This document shows, in pieces, positions 25,248-32,868 of a stretch of 64,000 nucleotides of DNA; position 1 is the stretch's first letter; every line of letters starts with the position of its first letter. The stretch comes from Ewingella sp. CoE-038-23 (GTDB lineage Bacteria; Pseudomonadota; Gammaproteobacteria; Enterobacterales; Enterobacteriaceae): contig NZ_JAZHOH010000001.1 in assembly GCF_040419245.1 (NCBI RefSeq), forward strand, positions 3,782,001 to 3,846,000, read 5' to 3'. The notes beneath the pieces were generated by a model. It saw only the letters and a program-made list of their open reading frames with translations, was not told the origin of the DNA and did no database searches. Both the position numbers and the translations under genes were made by a program.

Positions 25248-26237
25248 TTACGCGAAGCCGACATCGGTTTCTTTGCGTTTTTTGTAGTGAGTGACGGTGA
25301 TAGCCACCACGATCACCACGCCGATAACGATGTTCATGAAGTAGTTGGAGACGCCAATCAGATTCAGGCCGTTCTTTAGAATTCCAATCAGGAACACGCC
25401 CATCAAGGTTCCGACCACGCTGCCTTTGCCGCCATTCAGGCTGGCTCCGCCAAGAACGGCCGCCGCCAAAACGTCCAGCTCGCCGCCGACCAGCGCGTTA
25501 GGCACCACTTCCCCCACGCGATAAACCTGAACCAGTCCGCCAATCGCCGCCATTGCGCCGAGATAGCCGTAAGCGAACAGGTGCAGTACACCGACGCGAA
25601 TACCAATGCGCCGCGCAGATTCCTGATCGCCGCCGACGGCAAACAGCTGGCGACCAAGATGGGTTTTATTCAGCAGCACCCAAGTCAGCGCCGCGACCGC
25701 CAGCATCACTACCAGCGGCAAACCAATCTGATAGTGTTGAGTGCCGACGCTGAACGGCAGCACCTTGAGCGGCGTCACCAGCCAGTCCGGCAAGTCATAC
25801 AGGCTGGTGCCATTGGTCAGCCACATCAGCATGCCGAACAGCAGCGACTGCATGCTGATGGTGACGATGATCGACACGATGCGCAGGCAGTAGATCAGAA
25901 TGGCGTTGATCATGCCGAAGACGGAGCCGATGGCGATCGCCAGTAAAATCGTGCCGGTTGGGCTGGCGAGGCCGTAGTGGATCGCCAGCGTGGCGATGGT
26001 GTATTGCACCACCGAGGCCACGGCGGCGAAGGAGATGTCGATCCCACCTGTGACCAGCACCACAAACAGCCCGAGGGCGAAAATGCCGCTGACGGCGTAG
26101 CTTTCAGACAGGTCCAGCAGGTTTTGCAGGGTCAAAAACTGGTTAGTCAGCAGCGAGAAGGTGACGATCACCACGACCAGCACCCAGGCCAGATAGCCTT
26201 CGTTGGTGGACGGGCGTAAACGGTTGAGATTAAGCAT
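25248..26237 (-). CDS. Sugar ABC transporter permease 1 (RbsC/LsrC-like)
   Basis: 329 residues, BPD_transp_2 family. It has the typical VLVTGGIDISFAAVAS segment in the first half and VLGGASLNGGKGSVVGTL in the second. Its start overlaps the ATPase stop by eight bases. Two different permeases with one double ATPase and one binding protein is the LsrACDB or rhamnose-type layout rather than the single-permease ribose or allose layout. Confidence 0.92.
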   Translation of the reverse strand: MLNLNRLRPSTNEGYLAWVLVVVIVTFSLLTNQFLTLQNLLDLSESYAVSGIFALGLFVVLVTGGIDISFAAVASVVQYTIATLAIHYGLASPTGTILLAIAIGSVFGMINAILIYCLRIVSIIVTISMQSLLFGMLMWLTNGTSLYDLPDWLVTPLKVLPFSVGTQHYQIGLPLVVMLAVAALTWVLLNKTHLGRQLFAVGGDQESARRIGIRVGVLHLFAYGYLGAMAAIGGLVQVYRVGEVVPNALVGGELDVLAAAVLGGASLNGGKGSVVGTLMGVFLIGILKNGLNLIGVSNYFMNIVIGVVIVVAITVTHYKKRKETDVGFA

Positions 26238-27765
26238 TCACCGCCTCCGCAAGTTGTTGTTGGCTGATATTGGCGGGCAGGTATTCGCCTTTCACCGTGC
26301 CTTCGCTGAAGTGCAGCACCCGGTCACAGTTGAAGTAGACTTCCGGCACTTCATCCGAAATCAGCAGGATGGAGATCCCCTCTTCCGCCAGTTGGTGGAT
26401 CAACTGATAAATACTGGCTTTGGCCCCAACATCCACGCCGACGGTGGGAGAATCGAGGATCAAGATCTTCGGCTGAGTCAGCACCCATTTCGCCAGAACG
26501 ATCTTTTGCTGGTTGCCGCCTGACAGCGTGGAAATGGCCTGATCCGGACTGGCGACCTTGACCCCCAGCTTTTCGATCCACTGTTGGATAATTTTGTTTT
26601 TGCGGTATTCGTCGATCAGATGAAAACGGCTGCGCAGCTGATCCATGATCGCCAGCACGGTGTTGTCCCCCACCGACTGCTGCTGAATCAGCCCCAGCGT
26701 CAGGCGGTCTTCCGAGACATAACCAATGCCAGACTTAATGGCATCTTCATGGCCGCGAAAACGCACCGGTTTGCTGTCGAGATAGATTTTGCCGCTGTCC
26801 GGCTTGGTCATGCCAAATAAGCTTAACGCTAGCTCGGTGCGCCCGGAGCCGAGCAGCCCGCACAGGCCGAGCACTTCGCCCGCGTGCAGTTTGAGGCTGA
26901 CGTCGTGGTACTGGCCTTCGCGGCTCAGCTTGTCCAGCTCCAGCATGATGCGCTGGTCATTCTGGTTAGCGGCTTTCAGGCGATAGTCGAGTTTTAGGCC
27001 GGTCATCAGCTCGGTCAGGCGTTCGCTGCTGACTTCAGAGGCCGGGTAAGTGCCCACGCGCTTGCCGTCACGGATAACCGTCACGCTGTCGGAAATCTCC
27101 AGCACTTCGTCCAGTCGGTGGCTGACGAACACCACGCTGATGCCTTTGCTTTTTAGGTAATGCACGGTGCGCAGCAGTTGGTTGACCTCGGTGCGCGTCA
27201 AAGACGCCGTCGGCTCATCCATAATCACCAGCCGCGCATCGGCCACCAGCGCGCGGCAGATAGCCACCTGCTGGCGCTGGGCAATCGGCAGCGACGCCAC
27301 TTTGGCGTCCACATCCAGCTGGTAATTCAGCTCGCTGAGAATGCGTTTGGCGGTGTCGCGCAGGCGTGACGGGCGATACCAGCCCATCAGCCCGTGCAGG
27401 TTGTGGTCGAAGGCAATGTTCTCCGCCACGCTCAGATTGGGGAACAGCGACAGGTCCTGATAAATCACCTGAACCCCAAAGCTGCGCGCCTGCTCCGGGC
27501 TAAGGCGGCTGAAGGTTTGCGGGTTAAAATTTTTATCCGCGAGGGTGATGCTGCAACCGTTGTCCGGCTGGTAGACCCCCGAGATAATCTTGATCAACGT
27601 GCTTTTGCCACAGCCATTGGTGCCCGCCAGACAGTGAACTTCGCCGGGCATCAGCTGTAGTGAAATATCATTCAATGCACGCTGACCGCCAAAGGTCACC
27701 GACAGATTCTGCACATCAATCAGCGGCATCGTTTGGGTATCAAATGTCTCGGAGATCGCCATCAT
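26230..27765 (-). CDS. Sugar ABC transporter ATPase, duplicated NBD (RbsA/AlsA-like)
   Basis: 511 residues holding two nucleotide-binding domains. The first has Walker A GTNGCGKST, QRQQVAICRALVADARLVIMDEPTASL and VSHRLDEV. The second has the degenerate A-site GLLGSGRTE, typical of this family, then LSGGNQQKIVLAKWV with ILDSPTVGVDVG. It begins with ATGATGG overlapping the binding-protein stop. It powers import of a monosaccharide. Confidence 0.93.
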   Translation of the reverse strand: MMAISETFDTQTMPLIDVQNLSVTFGGQRALNDISLQLMPGEVHCLAGTNGCGKSTLIKIISGVYQPDNGCSITLADKNFNPQTFSRLSPEQARSFGVQVIYQDLSLFPNLSVAENIAFDHNLHGLMGWYRPSRLRDTAKRILSELNYQLDVDAKVASLPIAQRQQVAICRALVADARLVIMDEPTASLTRTEVNQLLRTVHYLKSKGISVVFVSHRLDEVLEISDSVTVIRDGKRVGTYPASEVSSERLTELMTGLKLDYRLKAANQNDQRIMLELDKLSREGQYHDVSLKLHAGEVLGLCGLLGSGRTELALSLFGMTKPDSGKIYLDSKPVRFRGHEDAIKSGIGYVSEDRLTLGLIQQQSVGDNTVLAIMDQLRSRFHLIDEYRKNKIIQQWIEKLGVKVASPDQAISTLSGGNQQKIVLAKWVLTQPKILILDSPTVGVDVGAKASIYQLIHQLAEEGISILLISDEVPEVYFNCDRVLHFSEGTVKGEYLPANISQQQLAEAVNA

Positions 27766-28751
27766 TACAGCCCCATTTTCACCAGTTTTGGCAGGTTCGC
27801 CTTGTCGAGACTTTCGGTTTTGTTACCGAGGATGGTGTGAGTGGCTTCATCCACCTTCACTTTGCCCATGCCGTCGATTTCCATGCCGTCAGTGATCGGC
27901 GTGCCTTTGGAGATCATGCCCGCGACGCGCACGAAGACTTCACCGGCCACCATTGGGTTCCAGATGTAGCCGCCGTTAATGGCACCGCTTTTAACCAGTG
28001 ATGCACCCTGACCTGGGCTGAACGGGCCGAAGACGCAGATGTCGCCGTTTTTGCCACGGTTTTGCACCGCGCGTCCGGCACCGATTGGACCTTGGGAGCC
28101 AATCGCCAGAATGCCTTTCAGGTTCTGGTCTTTGGACATCAGGTCATTGGTGGTGCGGATGGTGTCATCGAGGGATTCGCCGACGCCAAACTTGTCGCCG
28201 ACCTGATGCATATTCGGATAGTGCTCTTTCTGGTAATTGACCGCCGCATCGGCCCATTTCTGGTGCAGAGGCACGGTCAGGCTGCCGACGTAAACCGCGT
28301 AATCGCCGGTCTCTTTCATGCATTTCGCCAGCGCCACCATGTGGCTCACGCCGAGCTGGGTGGCATCGACCATTTCGAAGTCCCAGTTAGCGTATTTCTG
28401 ATCCGGTGACTCGTGGGTAATGACTTTGATCCCGGCATCTCGGGCGCGTTTCAGCACCGGCTCCAGCACTTTGGCGTCATTTGGCACCACGCCGATGATG
28501 TCTACCTTCTGCGCAATCAGGTCTTCAATCGCACGCACCTGCAGGGCTGGGTCATCGCTGGTTGGGCCGACCTGCCACGCATCGATACCCTCTTTGGCAG
28601 CTTCGTTTTTGATACCCACTTCCATGGCGTTGAACCAGGCGTTGCCGCCCACTTTGACCACCACGCCCATGCGAATTTTGTCCGCGGCGTGCGCGGCTGA
28701 AACGGATAACAGAGCTGAAGCAAACAAACAGGCCAGTACAGACTTTTTCAT
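27765..28751 (-). CDS. Periplasmic sugar-binding protein (AI-2/rhamnose/ribose-binding type)
   Basis: 328 residues with signal peptide MKKSVLACLFASALLSVSAAHA. It belongs to the periplasmic-binding-protein type 1 fold (Peripla_BP_4). GVVVKVGGNAWFNAME and the hinge region VITHESPDQK followed by FEMVDATQLG resemble LsrB- and RhaS-like proteins annotated as autoinducer-2 or sugar binders. The ligand cannot be read from sequence. It follows the DeoR gene after 58 bp and is the first transport gene of the operon. Confidence 0.88.
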   Translation of the reverse strand: MKKSVLACLFASALLSVSAAHAADKIRMGVVVKVGGNAWFNAMEVGIKNEAAKEGIDAWQVGPTSDDPALQVRAIEDLIAQKVDIIGVVPNDAKVLEPVLKRARDAGIKVITHESPDQKYANWDFEMVDATQLGVSHMVALAKCMKETGDYAVYVGSLTVPLHQKWADAAVNYQKEHYPNMHQVGDKFGVGESLDDTIRTTNDLMSKDQNLKGILAIGSQGPIGAGRAVQNRGKNGDICVFGPFSPGQGASLVKSGAINGGYIWNPMVAGEVFVRVAGMISKGTPITDGMEIDGMGKVKVDEATHTILGNKTESLDKANLPKLVKMGL

Positions 28752-28809
28752 GATGTTTCTCCACAGATGTTCAATTTATGCCGCAGTCGTTGAGCAACAT
28801 GCCCAGTCG

Positions 28810-29640
28810 CTACGGTTGTTTTTTGGTTTTCTTTTGTAGGGGTAAAGGGGCGACTTCAATGACATTGACGTTGCTCCAGGCCAGCTCCTGCCGAAACTCT
28901 TCATCATCCAGATGGTCGGTGATCAGTGTGTCTATTTCCCGGTAGTGGCATATCCGCGCAAACGAGCTGCGGCCGAATTTGCTGGCATCCGCCAGCAAAA
29001 TTTTGTGTTCTGAGGAGAGCAGCATTTGCTGTTTTAATCGCGCATGGTGCTCATTACTTTCCCTGATCCCCCCGTCATGGCTGATGCTGTGACAGGAGAA
29101 AAACAATTTGTTAATCACGAACTCTTTCAGCATCTGTTCGGCGTAAACACCGATAAAATCTTCATACTTGGCCGAGTATTCGCCGCCTAAGCCGATGGTT
29201 CTAACGTTGGCTTTCGCCGCCAGCGCCTGAATGATGTGCAGCGAGTTGGTCAACACCACCAGCGGAATATCCGGCAGTTGGCGCGCCAAAAACCAGCTAG
29301 TCGAGCTACTGTCGAGCAGCAAACAGTCTCCCGGATTGATGAACTGCAAGGCGCGTTTGGCAATCCGCGTTTTGCTGTCTGGAGCCTGATTGCTGCGGTC
29401 GCGGAATGACTCACCTTGCTCAATCTGCGACGGAACGTACTGCTTCTCGCCATGAGGGTGTTCAACAAACACCGCGCCGCCGTGACTGCGAACCAATAAC
29501 CCACGCTTTTCCAACAGAGCCAAATCACGACGCGCGGTTTCCAGCGAGATATGACAAAGCTCAGCCACTTCCTGAACCAGCACGCGCCCTCGCTGCGCAA
29601 GGACTTCGGTAATAAAGCGGTGACGTTCTACAGGCAGCAT
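28810..29640 (-). CDS. DeoR/GlpR-family transcriptional regulator of the als-like operon
   Basis: 276 residues from ATG 29640 (GAGG eight bases upstream); an in-frame extension to 29709 adds a tail without homology. The N-terminal DeoR helix-turn-helix reads VQEVAELCHISLETARRDLALLEKRGLLVRSHGG in short, the family signature. The C-terminal sugar-phosphate sensor domain has LLLDSSSTSW and LFFSCHSISHDGGI with the usual GG-DG pattern. It heads the sugar operon, so it probably represses it until a phosphorylated intermediate appears. E. coli als uses an unrelated RpiR-type repressor. Confidence 0.9.
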   Translation of the reverse strand: MLPVERHRFITEVLAQRGRVLVQEVAELCHISLETARRDLALLEKRGLLVRSHGGAVFVEHPHGEKQYVPSQIEQGESFRDRSNQAPDSKTRIAKRALQFINPGDCLLLDSSSTSWFLARQLPDIPLVVLTNSLHIIQALAAKANVRTIGLGGEYSAKYEDFIGVYAEQMLKEFVINKLFFSCHSISHDGGIRESNEHHARLKQQMLLSSEHKILLADASKFGRSSFARICHYREIDTLITDHLDDEEFRQELAWSNVNVIEVAPLPLQKKTKKQP

Positions 29641-29980
29641 GGTTTTTTCCTCTTCCCGATGTTCAATAGGATACGCAGACCACGGCATGTGGAATGCGGG
29701 CTTCCTCAAAAGCGGCCGCGCACTCTTTGCGCTGCGCTGACCATGTGATAGTTGTCAAAAAAATCGATGAAAAGATGAAATGTTAAATTTCAGATCTGTG
29801 GCGCTCACGGCAATAAATCGCGTTTGGGTTTGCAAACGGACAAAAAGATTTCAGCAAACGGTCACAAATCCTCGTGATAAAAAATGACCGAGTGTGACCG
29901 TTTATGTGGGGATGACCGTTTTGGGGAGGGAAAACAAAAAAACCGCCCGAAAGGGGCGGCTTCTTTACATGCAATGTGAT
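29641..29980. promoter_or_regulatory. Promoter/operator region of the als-like operon with repeated AAACGGTCA boxes
   Basis: There is no gene in these 340 bp. Five related boxes occur: AAACGGACA at 29834, AAACGGTCA at 29856, TGACCGAGT at 29885, TGACCGTTT at 29895 and TGACCGTTT at 29913. The first two are direct repeats 22 bp apart. The last three are in the opposite orientation, 10 and 18 bp apart. The pair at 29856-29865 and 29894-29903 forms a perfect 10-bp inverted repeat (AAACGGTCAC/GTGACCGTTT). Such arrays are usual for DeoR-family repressors. Confidence 0.6.
29936..29960 (-). terminator. Terminator after the toxin-antitoxin operon
   Basis: On the minus strand CCGCCC-CTTTC-GGGCGG is followed by seven Ts, 21 bases beyond the antitoxin stop codon. 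Confidence 0.88.
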
Positions 29981-30355
29981 TTAGCTCATGACCAATTGAG
30001 TCGGGCGACAGCCGTAGAGTTCAGCCAGCCGAAGTAGGTTCTCTGGGCGCGGGTTATCTGACTTTTCAAATTGCGATACGGCGGCTTGTTTTATGCCCAG
30101 CTTCGCCGCGACTTCTTTTTGCGTCATCCCACGGTGCAGTCGCCACGCGGCTTGGATAGTCACATCTTTATTGACCATGATTTCAACTACCTCGTGCGGA
30201 ATGAGTTCATCATTTTGCCCTCCCTCAGCCTGATATAATTCTGGTGCCAACGCCGCTAAATCCACTTGTTTAATCAACCGCTCAAACACGTTAATCGGCA
30301 CCACGGCGGACACTTTAACGCCCTGCTCGTCGGTAATAAATTGAATACCTCTCAT
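29981..30355 (-). CDS. Antitoxin, HigA/XRE type
   Basis: 124 residues from ATG 30355, supported by GGAG ten bases upstream; a TTG at 30388 gives an alternative longer form. The N-terminal half (RGIQFITDEQGVKVSAVVPI) resembles a type II antitoxin neutralising segment. The C-terminal half is a clear XRE helix-turn-helix (MTQKEVAAKLGIKQAAVSQFEK) that would bind the operon promoter. It lies 79 bp downstream of the RelE-like toxin gene. Toxin-first order fits higBA-like systems. Confidence 0.85.
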   Translation of the reverse strand: MRGIQFITDEQGVKVSAVVPINVFERLIKQVDLAALAPELYQAEGGQNDELIPHEVVEIMVNKDVTIQAAWRLHRGMTQKEVAAKLGIKQAAVSQFEKSDNPRPENLLRLAELYGCRPTQLVMS

Positions 30356-30434
30356 GATTTTGGCTCCGGTGTATGGCTTATATTTCAAGTAGTAAGGTAG
30401 CTGCCAAGTAGCTTCATAGCCTTTCTCGCGCTGG

Positions 30435-30707
30435 CTATTGATAGGTTTTAGACGTTCGCCTTAGCACATGCTCAATGGTGAGAATAATTGGCGTGCCTTT
30501 TACCACGATAAATAAGACTCGGTATTCCCCAACGCGCATTCGGTACCTTCCATTCGCGCCAGAGAGGGGCTTGATGTCGAGGTTAGGTCGCACATGGGGA
30601 AAATCAGCTAACTCGGCAACCATGCTCACTATTTTTTTCCTTTGGCTGGCTGGAACATCCTTTTTAAGCTCTTTAATCGACCTCATGGACCAATTCAGAG
30701 TCGCCAT
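30435..30707 (-). CDS. RelE/HigB-family toxin (putative mRNA interferase)
   Basis: 90 residues from ATG 30707, chosen because AAGGG stands six bases upstream and the fold begins at LNWSMRSIKELKK; an upstream extension to 30749 would overlap the operator. RelE fold marks are KPLSGANGRYRMRVGEYRVLF, split here as PLSGANGRYRMRVG then EYRVLFIV, and the C-terminal IEHVLRRTSKTY with basic residues needed for mRNA cleavage. It is paired with the XRE antitoxin just downstream. The target sequence is unknown. Confidence 0.85.
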   Translation of the reverse strand: MATLNWSMRSIKELKKDVPASQRKKIVSMVAELADFPHVRPNLDIKPLSGANGRYRMRVGEYRVLFIVVKGTPIILTIEHVLRRTSKTYQ

Positions 30708-30751
30708 AATTTCCCTTAGATTCCTTAAACCTTCTCCATTTCCAAGCAAGG

Positions 30752-30796
30752 AAATATAAGGCTCAATACTTATATTATCAAATTAATACTTATATT
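30752..30796 (-). promoter_or_regulatory. Operator of the toxin-antitoxin operon
   Basis: AATACTTATATT occurs twice, at 30765-30776 and 30785-30796, exactly 20 bp (two helical turns) apart. A partial inverted copy (AAATATAAG) lies at 30752-30760. The repeats sit 58-89 bp before the toxin start, where an autorepressing antitoxin-toxin complex would bind. Confidence 0.55.
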
Positions 30797-30861
30797 TGTC
30801 GAGGGGTATCGCAAAACAGGGATCCTTCCCCGTTCTGTCGATCAATTGATGTGTTTTCATT

Positions 30862-32193
30862 TTATAGCGGTTTGTGTGCCGTCTCTTTGGCGGCGAAGAC
30901 TGAAACCAGCGTGATGAGCAGAGCCAGCGCGACGTAGAGCGAGATTGCCAACGTGCTGTTGTACTCTTTAAACAACGTGGTGATGATAAGTGGAGCAAAG
31001 CCGCCGCCGAGAATACCTGCCAGCGTGTAGGCTAAAGAGGAACCGGCGTAGCGCACGCGGGTTGGGAACTGTTCGGTGACAAACGCCGCCTGCGGGCCGT
31101 ACATAATGGCGTGAATCAGCAATCCGCCGATGACCGCCAGACAGATCAGCACGGGCTGAGTACTGTCGAGCAATACGAAGAACACAAACGCCCAGATCAT
31201 CGCCGCCACGGCGCCGAAGATATACACCGGGCGACGGCCAAAACGGTCAGACAGCGCGCCAAACATCGGCACCGTCACGGCATTCCCCAGCGCACCGAGC
31301 ATGGTCGCGGTCAGCGCCAGCGGGCGAGGTAAATGCAGAACCGTGGTGACGTAGGTCAGGGTAAACACCACCACCAGCGCGTAAAGCACGTCAGAACCAA
31401 TGCGCGAACCACCGGCAATCAGCAGAGCACGCGGATGCTGGGTGAACACCTCTTTCAGCGGCGTATGGGTGGTGTTTTTACTCTGCTCCAGCTTGAGAAA
31501 TGCCGGCGTTTCGCCAATACCGCGACGCAGCCACAGGCCGAAGAACACCAGCACCAGACTCAGCAGGAAAGGAATACGCCAGCCCCAGCTCTGGAAATCA
31601 TCGGCAGAGAGCAGCACGGTGATCAGGGTAATTAACCCGGTGCCGATTAAGGTGCCGCAAGAGGGACCGACCTGCGCGAAAGAGGCGTTGCGCCCGCGCT
31701 GGTGCGACTTGCCGTGCTCCATCGACAGCAATACTGCCCCCGCCCACTCGCCACCGAGGGCGATACCCTGCACAAAACGCAGCGTCACCAGCAGCAGCGG
31801 GCTCCAAATCCCCCAGCTCGCATAGCCCGGCAATAGGCCCATCAGCGCGGTAGTCACGCCCATAATGACCAGAGTGGTGACCAGCACGAAACGCCGTCCA
31901 AGCACATCGCCGAGATGGCCGAACACCATGCCGCCAATCGGCCGCGACACATAGCCCACGGCATAGGTGGAAAACGCCAAAATCGTGCCGACCAGCGGGT
32001 CGAACGACGGGAAGAAGACGTGGTTGAAAATCAGCGCCGCCATGATGTTATAGACCGTGAAGTCATACCACTCCAGGGCGGTGCCGATTGAGCTGGCAGC
32101 CGCCAAACGTCCGGTTTTCGGCGGGCTGTGAGTGGTATCGGCCTGATGCGTGCTGCCCTTGATTCCTGCATTTTCAGTGGTGGAAAGGCTCAT
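30862..32193 (-). CDS. MFS transporter, metabolite:H+ symporter (MHS) family
   Basis: 443 residues with 12 predicted membrane segments. The MHS signature SSIGTALEWYDFTVY lies at the first helix. MFS loop motifs are GHLGDVLGRRFVLV between helices 2 and 3 and GALSDRFGRRPVYI between 8 and 9, with RFVQGIALGGEWAGA in helix 4. Family members import organic acids, betaines or shikimate. It is the last gene of the amidase operon and overlaps the upstream gene (ATGA), so it most likely imports the compound that the amidase and partners degrade. Confidence 0.92.
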   Translation of the reverse strand: MSLSTTENAGIKGSTHQADTTHSPPKTGRLAAASSIGTALEWYDFTVYNIMAALIFNHVFFPSFDPLVGTILAFSTYAVGYVSRPIGGMVFGHLGDVLGRRFVLVTTLVIMGVTTALMGLLPGYASWGIWSPLLLVTLRFVQGIALGGEWAGAVLLSMEHGKSHQRGRNASFAQVGPSCGTLIGTGLITLITVLLSADDFQSWGWRIPFLLSLVLVFFGLWLRRGIGETPAFLKLEQSKNTTHTPLKEVFTQHPRALLIAGGSRIGSDVLYALVVVFTLTYVTTVLHLPRPLALTATMLGALGNAVTVPMFGALSDRFGRRPVYIFGAVAAMIWAFVFFVLLDSTQPVLICLAVIGGLLIHAIMYGPQAAFVTEQFPTRVRYAGSSLAYTLAGILGGGFAPLIITTLFKEYNSTLAISLYVALALLITLVSVFAAKETAHKPL

Positions 32194-32855
32194 GATTTCA
32201 ACTCCTGCGCGGTAAGTTGCCAGCTGAGACCGTAGTGCAGCGCCTCAGTATTGGGAATATGCAAAGCCTGACATGCCAGTTCAGTCAGTTTCTGGCAGAA
32301 CTCGGCGCTGCTGCTGTCAATCAACATCATGGGGATCATCGGGCGGTCTTCTGCCGACTCTTTGGGTAAAGGGGAACTGAGTGAAACATCCGGCGTTAAC
32401 AGCCGTGAGCGGATAAAACCGGGCTGAGCAAACAGGGTTTCGCCCAGATGGGCAATGCGCGCCGTCAGGGCTTCTCCCGCGACATGAGACGCCAGCGGGA
32501 TGATCGCCAGATGGCTGCCGCTGCCAAAACCAGTCACCGCTTCGACGGCGCAAACGCGGCGCATCGGGTTAACCATTTTATCCAGACTGGCGACGGACCA
32601 AGGCGTCTGGCGGGTGAAGGCCGCGCGATAAGCGTCGGTTGAGAAGCTGTTGAGAGATTCAGTCTGATACAGCCCCAGATACTTGCGCCCTTGTCCCGCA
32701 GTGCCGATCAATTGATATCGCGTGCCGGACAAAAAACCGTCAATGCGTACGCGCTCTTCCACGTGCTCGCGGTCATACCACTGGTTGAAATCCGCTTCGT
32801 CTTGCTCGGCGACGTTGGTCGCAACAAACAGCATGCCATTAGGTAAAGTGCTCAT
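32190..32855 (-). CDS. Uncharacterised protein with dimeric alpha-beta barrel (EthD/DUF4286-like)
   Basis: 221 residues, no signal peptide and no membrane segment. The N-terminal half begins GMLFVATNV, then DEADFNQWYDREHVEERVRIDGFLSG split over a ferredoxin-like unit. The FNxWYDxEHVxER pattern is typical of EthD/NIPSNAP/DUF4286-like barrels. The second half looks like a repeat of the same fold. Such proteins are often small catabolic enzymes or isomerases. It overlaps the MFS gene by four bases and follows the amidase gene after 13. The function is not known. Confidence 0.7.
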   Translation of the reverse strand: MSTLPNGMLFVATNVAEQDEADFNQWYDREHVEERVRIDGFLSGTRYQLIGTAGQGRKYLGLYQTESLNSFSTDAYRAAFTRQTPWSVASLDKMVNPMRRVCAVEAVTGFGSGSHLAIIPLASHVAGEALTARIAHLGETLFAQPGFIRSRLLTPDVSLSSPLPKESAEDRPMIPMMLIDSSSAEFCQKLTELACQALHIPNTEALHYGLSWQLTAQELKS

Positions 32856-32868
32856 GATTTTTCTCCTG

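Noticed and set aside
29834..29921. CRISPR-like or iteron origin interpretation of the AAACGGTCA boxes
   Set aside because: The spacing is irregular, the orientation is mixed, there are no cas or replication genes, and a DeoR regulator gene follows directly.
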